From Treponema sp. (GTDB lineage: Bacteria; Spirochaetota; Spirochaetia; Treponematales; Breznakiellaceae), in NCBI GenBank assembly GCA_031258305.1, contig JAIRNA010000085.1:1-39756 (forward strand): a stretch of DNA of 39,756 nt, given 5' to 3'. How positions within the stretch are numbered: the first letter of the stretch is position 1; each line of letters starts with the position of its first letter. Position numbers and translations under genes: made by a program. The notes below the pieces were generated by a model. It was given only the letters and a program-made list of their open reading frames with translations. It was not told where the DNA came from and made no database searches. Positions 32,543 through 39,756 of this stretch are shown here, piece by piece.

Positions 32543-32576
32543 GCAAAGGACGAGAAGGTTTCCTTCCGTCCTTTGC
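32543..32576. terminator. 15-bp hairpin after the 234-aa gene
   Basis: GCAAAGGACG (32543-32552), bulged A, GAAGG, loop TTT, CCTTC, CGTCCTTTGC (32567-32576). This is a near-perfect 15-bp stem starting 6 bp past the stop, again without a T-run. Confidence 0.6.
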
Positions 32577-32597
32577 GGTTAGTCGGTAAGGATATTG

Positions 32598-33335
32598 ATG
32601 ATGTTGATGATGAGGAGTATGAAAGCGCTTTTTGCCGTGGCGGTAGGAAGTGTGTTTACGAATGATAACACCGATGCGGGGGCGTATTACAACCGGGGTG
32701 TTACGTATTACAAGAAGGGAGATTACGACCGGGCTATTGTGGACTTTACCCAGGCCTTGCGGATCGACCCGAATTACATCAAAGCCTATAGGGAACGCGG
32801 CAATGCGTATTACAAGAAAGGAGACTATGACCGGGCTATCGCGGATTACAGCGGGGCGTTACGACTCGCCCCGAATGATGCGACGGCCTATTACAACCGG
32901 GGCAATGCGTATTACGACAAATGGGACTATGACCGGGCTATCGCGGACTACAGCGGGGCATTGCGGTTCGCCCCGAATGATGCGGCGGCCTATAACAACC
33001 GGGGCATTGCGTATAGGAACAAAGGGGACTACGACCGGGCTATCACGGACTACAACGAGGCGCTGCGGCTCGACCCGGATTATGCCGCGGCGTATGGCAA
33101 CCGGGGCATTGCGTATGACTACAAAGAGGACTACGACCGGGCTATCACGGACTACAACGAGGCGCTGCGGCTCGACCCGGATTATACGAGGGCGTATAAC
33201 AACCGGGGAGCTGCATATTACTACAAGGGGGAGTATGCCCGCGCCCGCGCGGACTGGGAGAAGGCCTTACAACTTAATCCCAACCATGCCGAGGCGCGGG
33301 ATAACCTTGAATTTCTACAAGATATGGGATATTAA
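32598..33335 (+). CDS. TPR protein, first of three tandem paralogues
   Basis: The 245-residue protein has six 34-residue tetratricopeptide repeats of the pattern AYYNRGNAYYKKGDYDRAIADY-ALRLxPN and a C-terminal capping helix (AEARDNLEFLQDMGY). The repeats are almost identical at DNA level, indicating recent expansion. A short hydrophobic start (MKALFAVAVGSVF) may be a degenerate signal sequence. TPR arrays bind proteins, and no enzymatic motif is present. Several ATG codons (32598, 32601, 32607, 32610, 32619) crowd the start; 32598 has AAGGA five nt upstream, while the paralogues begin at the ATGATG equivalent to 32607. It heads a run of three similar genes. Confidence 0.8.
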   Translation: MMLMMRSMKALFAVAVGSVFTNDNTDAGAYYNRGVTYYKKGDYDRAIVDFTQALRIDPNYIKAYRERGNAYYKKGDYDRAIADYSGALRLAPNDATAYYNRGNAYYDKWDYDRAIADYSGALRFAPNDAAAYNNRGIAYRNKGDYDRAITDYNEALRLDPDYAAAYGNRGIAYDYKEDYDRAITDYNEALRLDPDYTRAYNNRGAAYYYKGEYARARADWEKALQLNPNHAEARDNLEFLQDMGY

Positions 33336-33416
33336 AGAGAGCCCGTCAATAAACGACCATGTAGTGCGAGTCCATAGGCACGGCGTACATGGCGCGGCGT
33401 TTACGTTAGGAGGGTT

Positions 33417-33893
33417 ATGATGAGAAGTATGAAAAAGGCGCTTTTTGCCGTGGCCGTGGAAAGCGTGTTTACGAATGATAACACCGATGCGGCGGCGTAC
33501 TATAAACAGGGCAATGCGTATGCCGACCAAGGGGACTATGACCGGGCTATCGCGGACTACAGCGAGGCGTTGCGGCTCGACTCGAATCTTGCGGGGGTGT
33601 ATAATAACCGGGGTGTTGCGTATTACAAGAAAGAGGACTACGACCGGGCTGTCGCGGACTATAACGAGGCTCTGCGACTGGACCCGAATGATGCGCTGGC
33701 CTATAATAATCGGGGCAACGCGTATAGGAACAAAGGAGACTACGACCGGGCCATCGCGGACTATGCCCAGGCCCTGCGGCTCGACCCGAATCTTGCGGCG
33801 ACGTATTACAACCGGGTCCTCGCGTATGACGACCAAGGAGAATACACCCTCGCCCGTGCGGACTGGGAGAAGGCGTTACAACTCGATTCTTAA
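33417..33893 (+). CDS. TPR protein, second paralogue, C-terminus lost by frameshift
   Basis: The 158-residue product has four TPRs with the same leader (MMRSMKKALFAVAVESVF). It ends at EKALQLDS where its paralogues continue N-P-N plus a capping helix. Shifting one base after GAT TCT restores NNAEARNNLELLQDSS, so a single-nucleotide change has cut off the cap. The AGGAGGG ribosome site and the GGCGCGGCGTTTACGT stretch before it are duplicated upstream of the third gene. The remaining TPR solenoid is open and may still be made. Confidence 0.75.
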   Translation: MMRSMKKALFAVAVESVFTNDNTDAAAYYKQGNAYADQGDYDRAIADYSEALRLDSNLAGVYNNRGVAYYKKEDYDRAVADYNEALRLDPNDALAYNNRGNAYRNKGDYDRAIADYAQALRLDPNLAATYYNRVLAYDDQGEYTLARADWEKALQLDS

Positions 33894-33976
33894 TAATGCG
33901 GAAGCGCGGAATAACCTTGAACTTCTACAGGACAGCAGCACAGCGTACCTGGCGCGGCGTTTACGTAAGGAGGGTT

Positions 33977-34606
33977 ATGATGAGAAGTATGAAAAAGGCG
34001 CTTTTTGCCGCGGCCGCGGAAAGCGTGTTTGCAGATGACAACAACGATACGGCGGCGTACGGTAAATGGGTACTTGCGTATGACGACAAAAGGGACTACG
34101 ACCGGGCTATCGCGGATTACAGCGAGGCGATACGGCTCGACCCCAATGATGCGGCGGCCTATGTCAACCGAGGGCTTGCATATAGGAACAAAAAGGAGTA
34201 CGACCGGGCTGTCGCGGACTTTACCCAAGCCTTGCGACTGGACCCCAATGATGTGGCGGCGTATTTCAACCGGGGCAATACGTATGCCGACAAAAAGGAC
34301 TACGACCGTGCTGTCGCGGACTTTACCCAGTCCTTGTGGCTCAACCCCAATCTTGCTGAGGTGTATTTCAACCGGGGCCTTGCGTATGACGACCAAGGGG
34401 ACTACGACCGGGCTGTCGCGGACTTTACCAAGGCCTTGCGGCTCGACCCCAATAACGCGGCGACGTATTATAACCGGGGCATGGCGTATTACTACAAAGG
34501 AGATCATGCCCGCGCCCGCGCGGACTGGGAGAAGGCCTTGCAAGTCAACCCCAATTACACCGCTGCACGGGGGAATCTTGCAACCTTGCGGGGCATGGCG
34601 TATTAG
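33977..34606 (+). CDS. TPR protein, third paralogue
   Basis: The 209-residue product has five TPRs and an intact C-terminal cap (YTAARGNLATLRGMAY). The leader MMRSMKKALFAAAAESVF and the ribosome site AAGGAGGG are copies of those of gene two. The ATG at 33977 is chosen by homology and by that ribosome site; the open frame extends upstream to 33896 only because it runs into the frameshifted tail of gene two. The function is inferred to be protein binding only. Confidence 0.8.
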   Translation: MMRSMKKALFAAAAESVFADDNNDTAAYGKWVLAYDDKRDYDRAIADYSEAIRLDPNDAAAYVNRGLAYRNKKEYDRAVADFTQALRLDPNDVAAYFNRGNTYADKKDYDRAVADFTQSLWLNPNLAEVYFNRGLAYDDQGDYDRAVADFTKALRLDPNNAATYYNRGMAYYYKGDHARARADWEKALQVNPNYTAARGNLATLRGMAY

Positions 34607-34649
34607 GGGATGGTAAACCACAGGATTCTATGGGGGCGGTTTTGCGCTG

Positions 34650-34815
34650 CCTGTAGAATTCTATAACGTCCCGGCTGTTGCGAACCGCAAGGTTCGGTGA
34701 TGCAACAAACCTATGGGTTTGAAAGATATTTCCAAAAAATGGACAATGATGATGAGGGATTGGGATTCGGCGCTCAATCAATTTGCAATCGCCTATGGGG
34801 AAGACAGAATTCCCC
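34650..34815 (+). pseudogene. IS256-family transposase C-terminal remnant
   Basis: The frame from 34713 reads MGLKDISKKWTMMMRDWDSA then LNQFAIAYGEDRIP. This matches the C-terminus of IS256-type transposases, which typically reads YLGIMDISKKWTxxxxDWxxxxxQFAIxFxDRI. Just upstream, in a different frame, SVMQQTYG matches the DAVMKQxYLG that should precede it, so a one-base shift separates them. Only the last 50 or so codons survive, followed by a run of nine C. It is inactive and unrelated in position to the other IS256 remnant at 17 kb. Confidence 0.65.
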
Positions 34816-34947
34816 TCCCCCCCCCTATGATTTTCCGTTTACCCAAAATTTGTTACAAGCTCCAGAGGCGTTTGCCTCTTCGCGGTCTCTTTTTCAATTC
34901 CAACTATTCCCTATTCGCCTTTGTCGGTGTACGGCTTCCACCGACTG

Positions 34948-35637
34948 CTATTCCACATCCCATAGCTTGATGGTCTTATCATAGGACCCGGAGACTATTC
35001 TGCTCCCATCCGGGCTGAACGCTACAGAATTTACAGAACTCGTATGTCCTATGAGTGTTTGCAGTTCACGTCCACTTGCCACACCCCATATCTTGATAGT
35101 ATTATCCTAGTACCCGGAGACTATCTTGCGTCCATCCGGGCTAAACGCCGCAGAACTTACCGAATCGGTATGCCCCAGGAGTGTTTGCAGTTCACGTCCA
35201 CTTGCCACATCCCATAGCTTGACGGTCTTATCTTTTGACCCGGAGACTATCCTGCGCCCATCCGGGCTGAATGCTACAGACATGACAGAATCGGTATGCC
35301 CCGTAAGAGTGAGTAGTACACATCCACTCTCCACATCCCATATCTTGATAGTATTATCGTAGGACCCGGAGACTATCCTGCTCCCGTCCGGACTGAACGC
35401 CACAGAACTTACCGAATCGGTATGCCCCAGGAGTGTTTGCAATACACGCTCGTTCATCGTATCTCATACCTTGATAGTATTATCGTAGGACCCGGAGACT
35501 ATCTTGCGCCCATCCGGACTGAACGCTACAGAACTAACTGTCCATGTATGCCCCGCGAGTATCTGTAGTACATACCAGAGCGATTCATCTTGCTGTATTA
35601 AGGATACCGATTCCGACTGTTGATGGGACTTCTTCAT
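34948..35637 (-). pseudogene. WD40-repeat protein interrupted by two stop codons
   Basis: A single frame of 230 codons from ATG 35637 (AAAGGAG site upstream) encodes five WD40 repeats of the form [31 protein letters not shown]. It is broken by TGA at 35464-35466, exactly where the conserved Trp of IKxWD should be (TGG to TGA), and by TAG at 35107-35109 in SGSYDNT. No frameshift is present. The five repeats would form an incomplete propeller, since seven blades are usual. No signal peptide is visible. The gene lies 56 bp downstream of ubiD on the same strand. The three open pieces could give truncated products, but I regard it as a recent pseudogene. Confidence 0.75.
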
Positions 35638-35693
35638 ATAGTACTCCTTTGATAGTATTATACGTTTCCCGTTTGAAAACAATGAAGGCGCTC

Positions 35694-37154
35694 CTAAAGC
35701 CCGTATTCCGACCACCGCCTGTCCACCAATACGGCGGTTTGCGGATCGGTCTCAATAGGCGAGGGCCATTCGCGGGAATGTCCTTCGTCAGCGGCTTTGC
35801 GAGTGGCATCTACGCCGAGTCGTGTACCGTAACGCGGTAGAGGCGAGGAATGGTCGAGCGCGTCGAGAACGCCGTCGTTCAAAACAAGGTCACGCCGTGC
35901 ATCTATATTGTTGAAAGCGCGCCAGGCAACTTCAGACAAGTCTTGAACATTCACCTCAGCATCGACAACCACAATCAGCTTGGCGTTCATCATCTGCCCC
36001 ATACCCCAGAGGAAGTGCATCACCTTTCGCGCCTGCCCCGCAAATCGTTTCTCAATCGACACAATCACGCAGTTGTGGAAAACACCCTCAATCGGCATAT
36101 TCATATCAACGATTTCCGGGCAGAGCTGTTTAAGTAAAGGCAAAAACAGCCGCTCGGTTGCTTTTGCCATCCAACAATCCTCTTTCGGAGGACGCCCTAC
36201 CACCGTCGCGGGATAAACCGGCGCTTTCCTGCGCGTGATTCTTTGCAAATGAAACACTGGATAAAGGTCTTTCAATGAATAAAAGCCAGTGTGGTCACCG
36301 AAGGGGCCCTCTTCCCGCATTTCGGTAGGGTCAACATAGCCTTCAAGGACGAATTCCGCATCGGCCGGTACGAGCAAATCCGACAGGGTTGCCTTACACA
36401 CCTCCGCAGGCTTGCCCCGTAGAAAACCAGCCAAGACCATCTCCCATAAGCCTTCCGGCAGAGGCGCGGTCGCAGAGTAAGTTACGGCCGGGTCACACCC
36501 CAAAGCAACCGCAATCGGCATCCGTTGTCCTTTTTCACAGTATTTCTGGAAAAAATGAGCGCCGTCCTTGTTGATATGCCAGTGCATCCCTGCGGTTCGA
36601 TTGTCATAGACCTGCATCCTGTACATCCCTATGTTGCGAATACTTTGCCCGTCTTTAATGTTGTTTTCGGCGCACACGAGCGGTAACGTAAGGAAGCGCC
36701 CCCCGTCTTGAGACCAACACTTGAGAATCGGTAGACTGTCGAATCCGTCGTTATCGTCAATGACTTCCTGACATAGAGGGCGATTCACCTTTTTAGGGAT
36801 AAGGCTTAATGCAAGGGGCAGTTTTGGCACCGCCTCCGGGAGGGATTTGAGTAGGCTGAAATGACGCGCCGTCGCCCACAACCAGCCGAGTACGTTCTCT
36901 ATTTCCGCGGCTTTGGCATCCAGACTTTCCGCGCCAAGCGCCGTTGCCATGCGTCTTTCACTCCCTAATGCGTTTATCAATAGAGGGTAAACCGAACCTT
37001 TCACGTTTTCAAAGAGCAAAGCTGGTCCACCGTCCTTCATCACTCTACTGGCTATTTCGGCGATTTCGAGTTCCGGATCAACCGTCGCGGTTATCCGCTT
37101 GAGTTCGCCCATTTTTTCCAGTCTACCGATAAAATCTTGTAAGTCTGTATACAT
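35694..37154 (-). CDS. ubiD: UbiD-family decarboxylase
   Basis: The 486-residue protein is a prenylated-FMN-dependent decarboxylase of the UbiD family, which decarboxylates 3-polyprenyl-4-hydroxybenzoate and related aromatic acids. Landmarks are NIGMYRMQVYDNRTAGMHWH (cofactor and metal region), ALGCDPAVTYSATAPLPEG, EGYVDPTEMREEGPFGDHTG (catalytic acids) and TVVGRPPKEDCWMAKATERL. Length agrees with the E. coli enzyme. The ATG at 37154 is preferred because a promoter ends 6 bp upstream; the longer frame adds a hydrophobic stretch that is only the promoter region. The flavin prenyltransferase UbiX is not in the window. A UbiA-type partner is encoded at 3.2 kb. Confidence 0.92.
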   Translation of the reverse strand: MYTDLQDFIGRLEKMGELKRITATVDPELEIAEIASRVMKDGGPALLFENVKGSVYPLLINALGSERRMATALGAESLDAKAAEIENVLGWLWATARHFSLLKSLPEAVPKLPLALSLIPKKVNRPLCQEVIDDNDGFDSLPILKCWSQDGGRFLTLPLVCAENNIKDGQSIRNIGMYRMQVYDNRTAGMHWHINKDGAHFFQKYCEKGQRMPIAVALGCDPAVTYSATAPLPEGLWEMVLAGFLRGKPAEVCKATLSDLLVPADAEFVLEGYVDPTEMREEGPFGDHTGFYSLKDLYPVFHLQRITRRKAPVYPATVVGRPPKEDCWMAKATERLFLPLLKQLCPEIVDMNMPIEGVFHNCVIVSIEKRFAGQARKVMHFLWGMGQMMNAKLIVVVDAEVNVQDLSEVAWRAFNNIDARRDLVLNDGVLDALDHSSPLPRYGTRLGVDATRKAADEGHSREWPSPIETDPQTAVLVDRRWSEYGL

Positions 37155-37160
37155 TCTTTT

Positions 37161-37206
37161 ATTGTAGCAAAAAAAACTTGACATTTCAAGGATTTTAAAT
37201 GATAAT
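37161..37206. promoter_or_regulatory. overlapping divergent promoters of ubiD and the 540-aa gene
   Basis: For ubiD (minus): TTGAAA (37189-37184), 17 bp, TACAAT (37166-37161). For the plus gene: TTGACA (37178-37183), 17 bp, GATAAT (37201-37206). The two -35 boxes abut as TTGACATTTCAA, so polymerase bound at one would exclude the other. Confidence 0.6.
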
Positions 37207-37243
37207 GATAAAACTAGTAAAAATATTATCAAGAGGAGTATGT

Positions 37244-38866
37244 ATGTCTGATATGGATAATGCGATAGACCCAGAGCTTGCCGCATTGTTGGGGATTGAG
37301 GTGGATACGCCATCCGTTAATCAAGACGCGGTGGGAAGCGCGGTTCCAAATGAAAAGAATGAAAAGGTTGAGGTAGACCTGAATGAAAAAGGTTTTCCTG
37401 AAATAACAAGACGTTTTGCCGATACGCCGCACACGGCGTTTAACAACCCGGCGGCGTATTACAAGGAGGCTATAGCAAACGAAGGGGAAGGTTCAACGCG
37501 TTTGCAGGGCCTCCTTCAGAAATATGTCAATACTAAGGACCAAAAAGACAAGAGTGTTTACCGTCAACAGATGATTCCCGCATATTGGGAGTTTCTCAAA
37601 TCCATTGTCAAAAAAGCATCTGGTGAACTGCCGGAATCGAAGAAATATCTTCTCCGATTTGGGATGCTCCATCCTTCTTTTGTTGATGAGCAGACGCGTA
37701 CATTTTTCGCCAAAATCATCGTAGAAAACGAATACAATCAGCCTGTTTATTATCTTGACGAGTGGTTTAAAGCGGTCGGTTCCGGTACGATAAAAGCTTC
37801 CTCGACCGATGAAGTCGGTACTGTAAGGAGTAATGTGAGTGGTCAGCAGAAACAACTCTTTGATAAGGCGGTCGGTAAGTTCGAAGGCGTGAAAAACCTC
37901 CTCAAGGCAAAGGCTGGGGAACGGGTTAATCTGGAAGAATCGCTGATAACTGCGGTAAACATAGCGACTATGCGTATCCCAAGCACAAAAATACCGGAAG
38001 TAAGCGAATGTTACTCGGCACCCCAAAGGACGAGTTTCACCGAAATTCAAGACATTGTCAAGAAATTGCTCGGTATTGACCGAGAAATCAGCTCTCTGAT
38101 AAGAGAGCTGAATAATGCAGAAGAAGAGACGGAGGCTTTGCGAGCTAAGGTCGAGGCTAGTATGGTGGAGGCCTCCGTTGACATCAAAGCCGTTGATACC
38201 GAATTCGAGACCGTACGCCAAATGTCAAAAATGACCATCGGCCGCCAGGGCAACCATTATCCCATTCTTACCAAGGAATATTTCCACTGCGGACCAAACG
38301 ACATCGCCTCCCGCGAAAACGTAATATCGACGCTTGCGTGGATAGAAAGTATAGACGCGAAAGCATTCTACCGATATTACCGGAACAAGCTCAACCGCAT
38401 CGTTCCATTTGTGATTCTCCTGCCGAATTATGGTGATACAGGCTTCTGCTGGGAGCCATTCGACCGTTTCAACAGAGCGACGAGCCGTGGGCGTATAGCC
38501 ATTCCTATGTACCCCAAGAATCTACAGGAAGCTTTGCTTGCTGGTGTAGCCGACTTGAGATGGCATGTCGCTAAAGAAAAAGCCTCCTATTACTGGATGG
38601 AAGAAGGTTTAACTGGCTACTACTACCAGTGGTTCAATGCAAAAAAACTCAAGGGCGATGTGAAAGAAGCTTTCATTCAAGACTATATAACCTGGATAAC
38701 AAAGGAAAGCGAAGGCACACAGAAGCTCGACAAGGACTTGCGAGGCATCTTCTGGCGTTACATTCCCTTTGTCCAGTCTATCAAGGACAAACTCAAAGAC
38801 AGAAGCTTCATATATCAAGAACTTTACCAGAAAGACCTGAACCGCGCTATGTCTGACGGGTATTGA
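37244..38866 (+). CDS. conserved hypothetical protein, 540 aa
   Basis: The start is supported by an AGAGGAG ribosome site at 37232-37238. The N-terminus is acidic and disordered-looking (NAIDPELAALLGIEVDTP), followed by a largely helical soluble protein. Residues about 285-345 (REISSLIRELNNAEEETEAL, KVEASMVEASVDIKAVDTEF) look like a coiled coil. The C-terminal third is aromatic-rich (KASYYWMEEGLTGYYYQWF, RGIFWRYIPFVQSIKDK). There is no signal peptide or membrane segment. I do not recognise a domain, though the overall character suggests a conserved treponemal cytoplasmic protein. It is expressed divergently from ubiD. Confidence 0.8.
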   Translation: MSDMDNAIDPELAALLGIEVDTPSVNQDAVGSAVPNEKNEKVEVDLNEKGFPEITRRFADTPHTAFNNPAAYYKEAIANEGEGSTRLQGLLQKYVNTKDQKDKSVYRQQMIPAYWEFLKSIVKKASGELPESKKYLLRFGMLHPSFVDEQTRTFFAKIIVENEYNQPVYYLDEWFKAVGSGTIKASSTDEVGTVRSNVSGQQKQLFDKAVGKFEGVKNLLKAKAGERVNLEESLITAVNIATMRIPSTKIPEVSECYSAPQRTSFTEIQDIVKKLLGIDREISSLIRELNNAEEETEALRAKVEASMVEASVDIKAVDTEFETVRQMSKMTIGRQGNHYPILTKEYFHCGPNDIASRENVISTLAWIESIDAKAFYRYYRNKLNRIVPFVILLPNYGDTGFCWEPFDRFNRATSRGRIAIPMYPKNLQEALLAGVADLRWHVAKEKASYYWMEEGLTGYYYQWFNAKKLKGDVKEAFIQDYITWITKESEGTQKLDKDLRGIFWRYIPFVQSIKDKLKDRSFIYQELYQKDLNRAMSDGY

Positions 38867-38998
38867 TTATTGTGGATACAATTTGTTAATACGACATAAA
38901 AACTGAAATATTTTGTGCGGCACTGGTCGCTGCCTGCTTGCCAAACTCAAGATGGGAGGCGTATTATGCGGCGCATCCGCCTTCTCCATAGTTTCCTC

Positions 38999-39682
38999 CT
39001 ACTTCAGATTAAAAGGCTTCAAAATCTTGTCCACCTCTACGGGTTTCCCGTTGGCGTCATCCACCGTAACCTTGGCAAAGACCCAGCCCTCAATTTTTGA
39101 AGGATCAACACCCGCGGCGATAAACGGGTCGGGGTTAAGGACAAAGACAATATCCTTGTCGTTGGTACCCATATCCTTGGCCCACTCAAACAGGTTGCCG
39201 TCCCCCAAATTCACCCCGTAATGATCCAGCGCCATGTGGTAGCCGATTACGTTCCGCTTTAATTTTACAATCTGTTCATAAGAGGCAAGTGGCGTAACTT
39301 CCCCGGTGTACTTTAAAACTTCCTGACCAAGTTTTGTACCCACCATAATCATCCCCTCAAAAACCGTAAAATTTTCAGGCAGTTTGTCTGTATCAAGGCC
39401 GGCGTTTATAAAAGGCTGAGCCTCAAAAACGATCATCACGTCATGCAACGGGCTTTCCGCATAGTTTTTGCTCCAGATAAATTTAGTAGTTCTATCCGGC
39501 GAAAACAAAGCCCATCCCCCGGTCATTTCATCGGTACTAATTTCCTGGGGAGCCTTGTCCAAAATAGCGTTAAAGGACTTAACTGATTCCGTCCCCACCA
39601 CATCCAGTTTCCCGCAGGAAACAACCGCCAAAGAAAGCAGGGCAAAGAACCCGGCCCATATAATTTGTTTTGTTCTCTTCAT
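38999..39682 (-). CDS. putative lipoprotein, 227 aa
   Basis: The product begins MKRTKQIIWAGFFALLSLAV and has the lipobox VVSC (C23), so it should be an envelope lipoprotein. The mature part contains two similar strand-rich segments: FEAQPFINAGLDTDKLPENF and LNPDPFIAAGVDPSKIEGWV, each followed by an FEG/VFAKV strand. This suggests an internal duplication of a small domain. I recognise no family. An AGGAG ribosome site lies about 9 nt before the ATG. Upstream is CAGGTT-N7-AACCTG (39712-39730), a small dyad that may be a regulatory site. Adjacent 38867-38998 holds no gene. Confidence 0.8.
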   Translation of the reverse strand: MKRTKQIIWAGFFALLSLAVVSCGKLDVVGTESVKSFNAILDKAPQEISTDEMTGGWALFSPDRTTKFIWSKNYAESPLHDVMIVFEAQPFINAGLDTDKLPENFTVFEGMIMVGTKLGQEVLKYTGEVTPLASYEQIVKLKRNVIGYHMALDHYGVNLGDGNLFEWAKDMGTNDKDIVFVLNPDPFIAAGVDPSKIEGWVFAKVTVDDANGKPVEVDKILKPFNLK

Positions 39683-39756
39683 TTCATTTTACTCCTGTAA
39701 GTATAATTTTTCAGGTTCACACAAAACCTGTTAATGCGAAGCCTTAAACCGCTTGA

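Noticed and set aside
34948-35637. Alternative genetic code with TGA read as Trp
   Set aside because: The WD40 TGA sits at a Trp position, but several intact genes (deacetylase, YifB-like, dus, the ABC genes) end in TGA at the expected length, and the same WD40 gene also has a TAG.

Overview
The window looks like a mid-GC chromosome segment of a spirochaete, most likely a host-associated (termite-gut type) Treponema. The taxonomic cues are a BspA/TpLRR leucine-rich repeat protein, a treponemal-type FMN-binding exported protein, several exported or lipoprotein hypotheticals, long C/G homopolymers, and a family of lineage-specific repeat proteins. The assignment is inference; there is no rRNA gene here and I saw no tRNA.

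Layout. 1-1000: the end of a CsgG/LpoB-like gene followed by an integron attC-like dyad and a small unknown gene. 1.1-8.5 kb: housekeeping genes accD, accA, a UbiA-type prenyltransferase, a lipoprotein, a hemolysin-III/PAQR protein, epmA, an exported HEAT-repeat protein, a 4 x 23 bp tandem repeat, and an FMN-binding exported protein. 8.7-10.1 kb: a 22-residue LRR gene whose 5' end is decayed. 10.2-13.9 kb (minus strand): a four-gene NitT/TauT-type ABC importer operon that includes an exported metal-dependent cyclase/hydrolase. 14.1-19.4 kb: guaA, an HDAC/AcuC-family deacetylase, an IS256 transposase remnant, a YifB/ComM AAA protein and a J-domain protein. 19.5-30.6 kb: PBP1A, a flavin reductase-rubredoxin fusion, dus, an exported transglutaminase-like protein, glyRS, a small exported barrel-like protein overlapping hisC, an ACT-domain protein and paaK.

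30.6-35.6 kb is accessory: about 31 degenerate GTGTC-centred units in 0.66 kb, poly-C tracts, a lineage-specific protein that carries the same 12-bp motif in its coding sequence, three tandem TPR paralogues (one frameshifted), an IS256 C-terminal remnant and a WD40 gene with two nonsense codons. The window ends with ubiD, a divergent conserved 540-residue protein and a lipoprotein.

The most interesting genome-wide signal is promoter architecture. At least ten genes, including accD, ubiA, the deacetylase, PBP1A, dus and ubiD, have a TTGACA-like box, a 16-18 bp spacer and a -10 box ending only 5-10 bp before the start codon, with no usable Shine-Dalgarno sequence. These mRNAs should be leaderless or nearly so. 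Other genes (accA, glyRS, the ABC operon, the rubredoxin fusion, TPR genes) have ordinary Shine-Dalgarno sites, so two modes of initiation appear to coexist. The second theme is decay: premature stops in LRR and WD40 genes, a frameshifted TPR gene and two shattered IS256 copies suggest relaxed selection on repeat proteins and mobile DNA.
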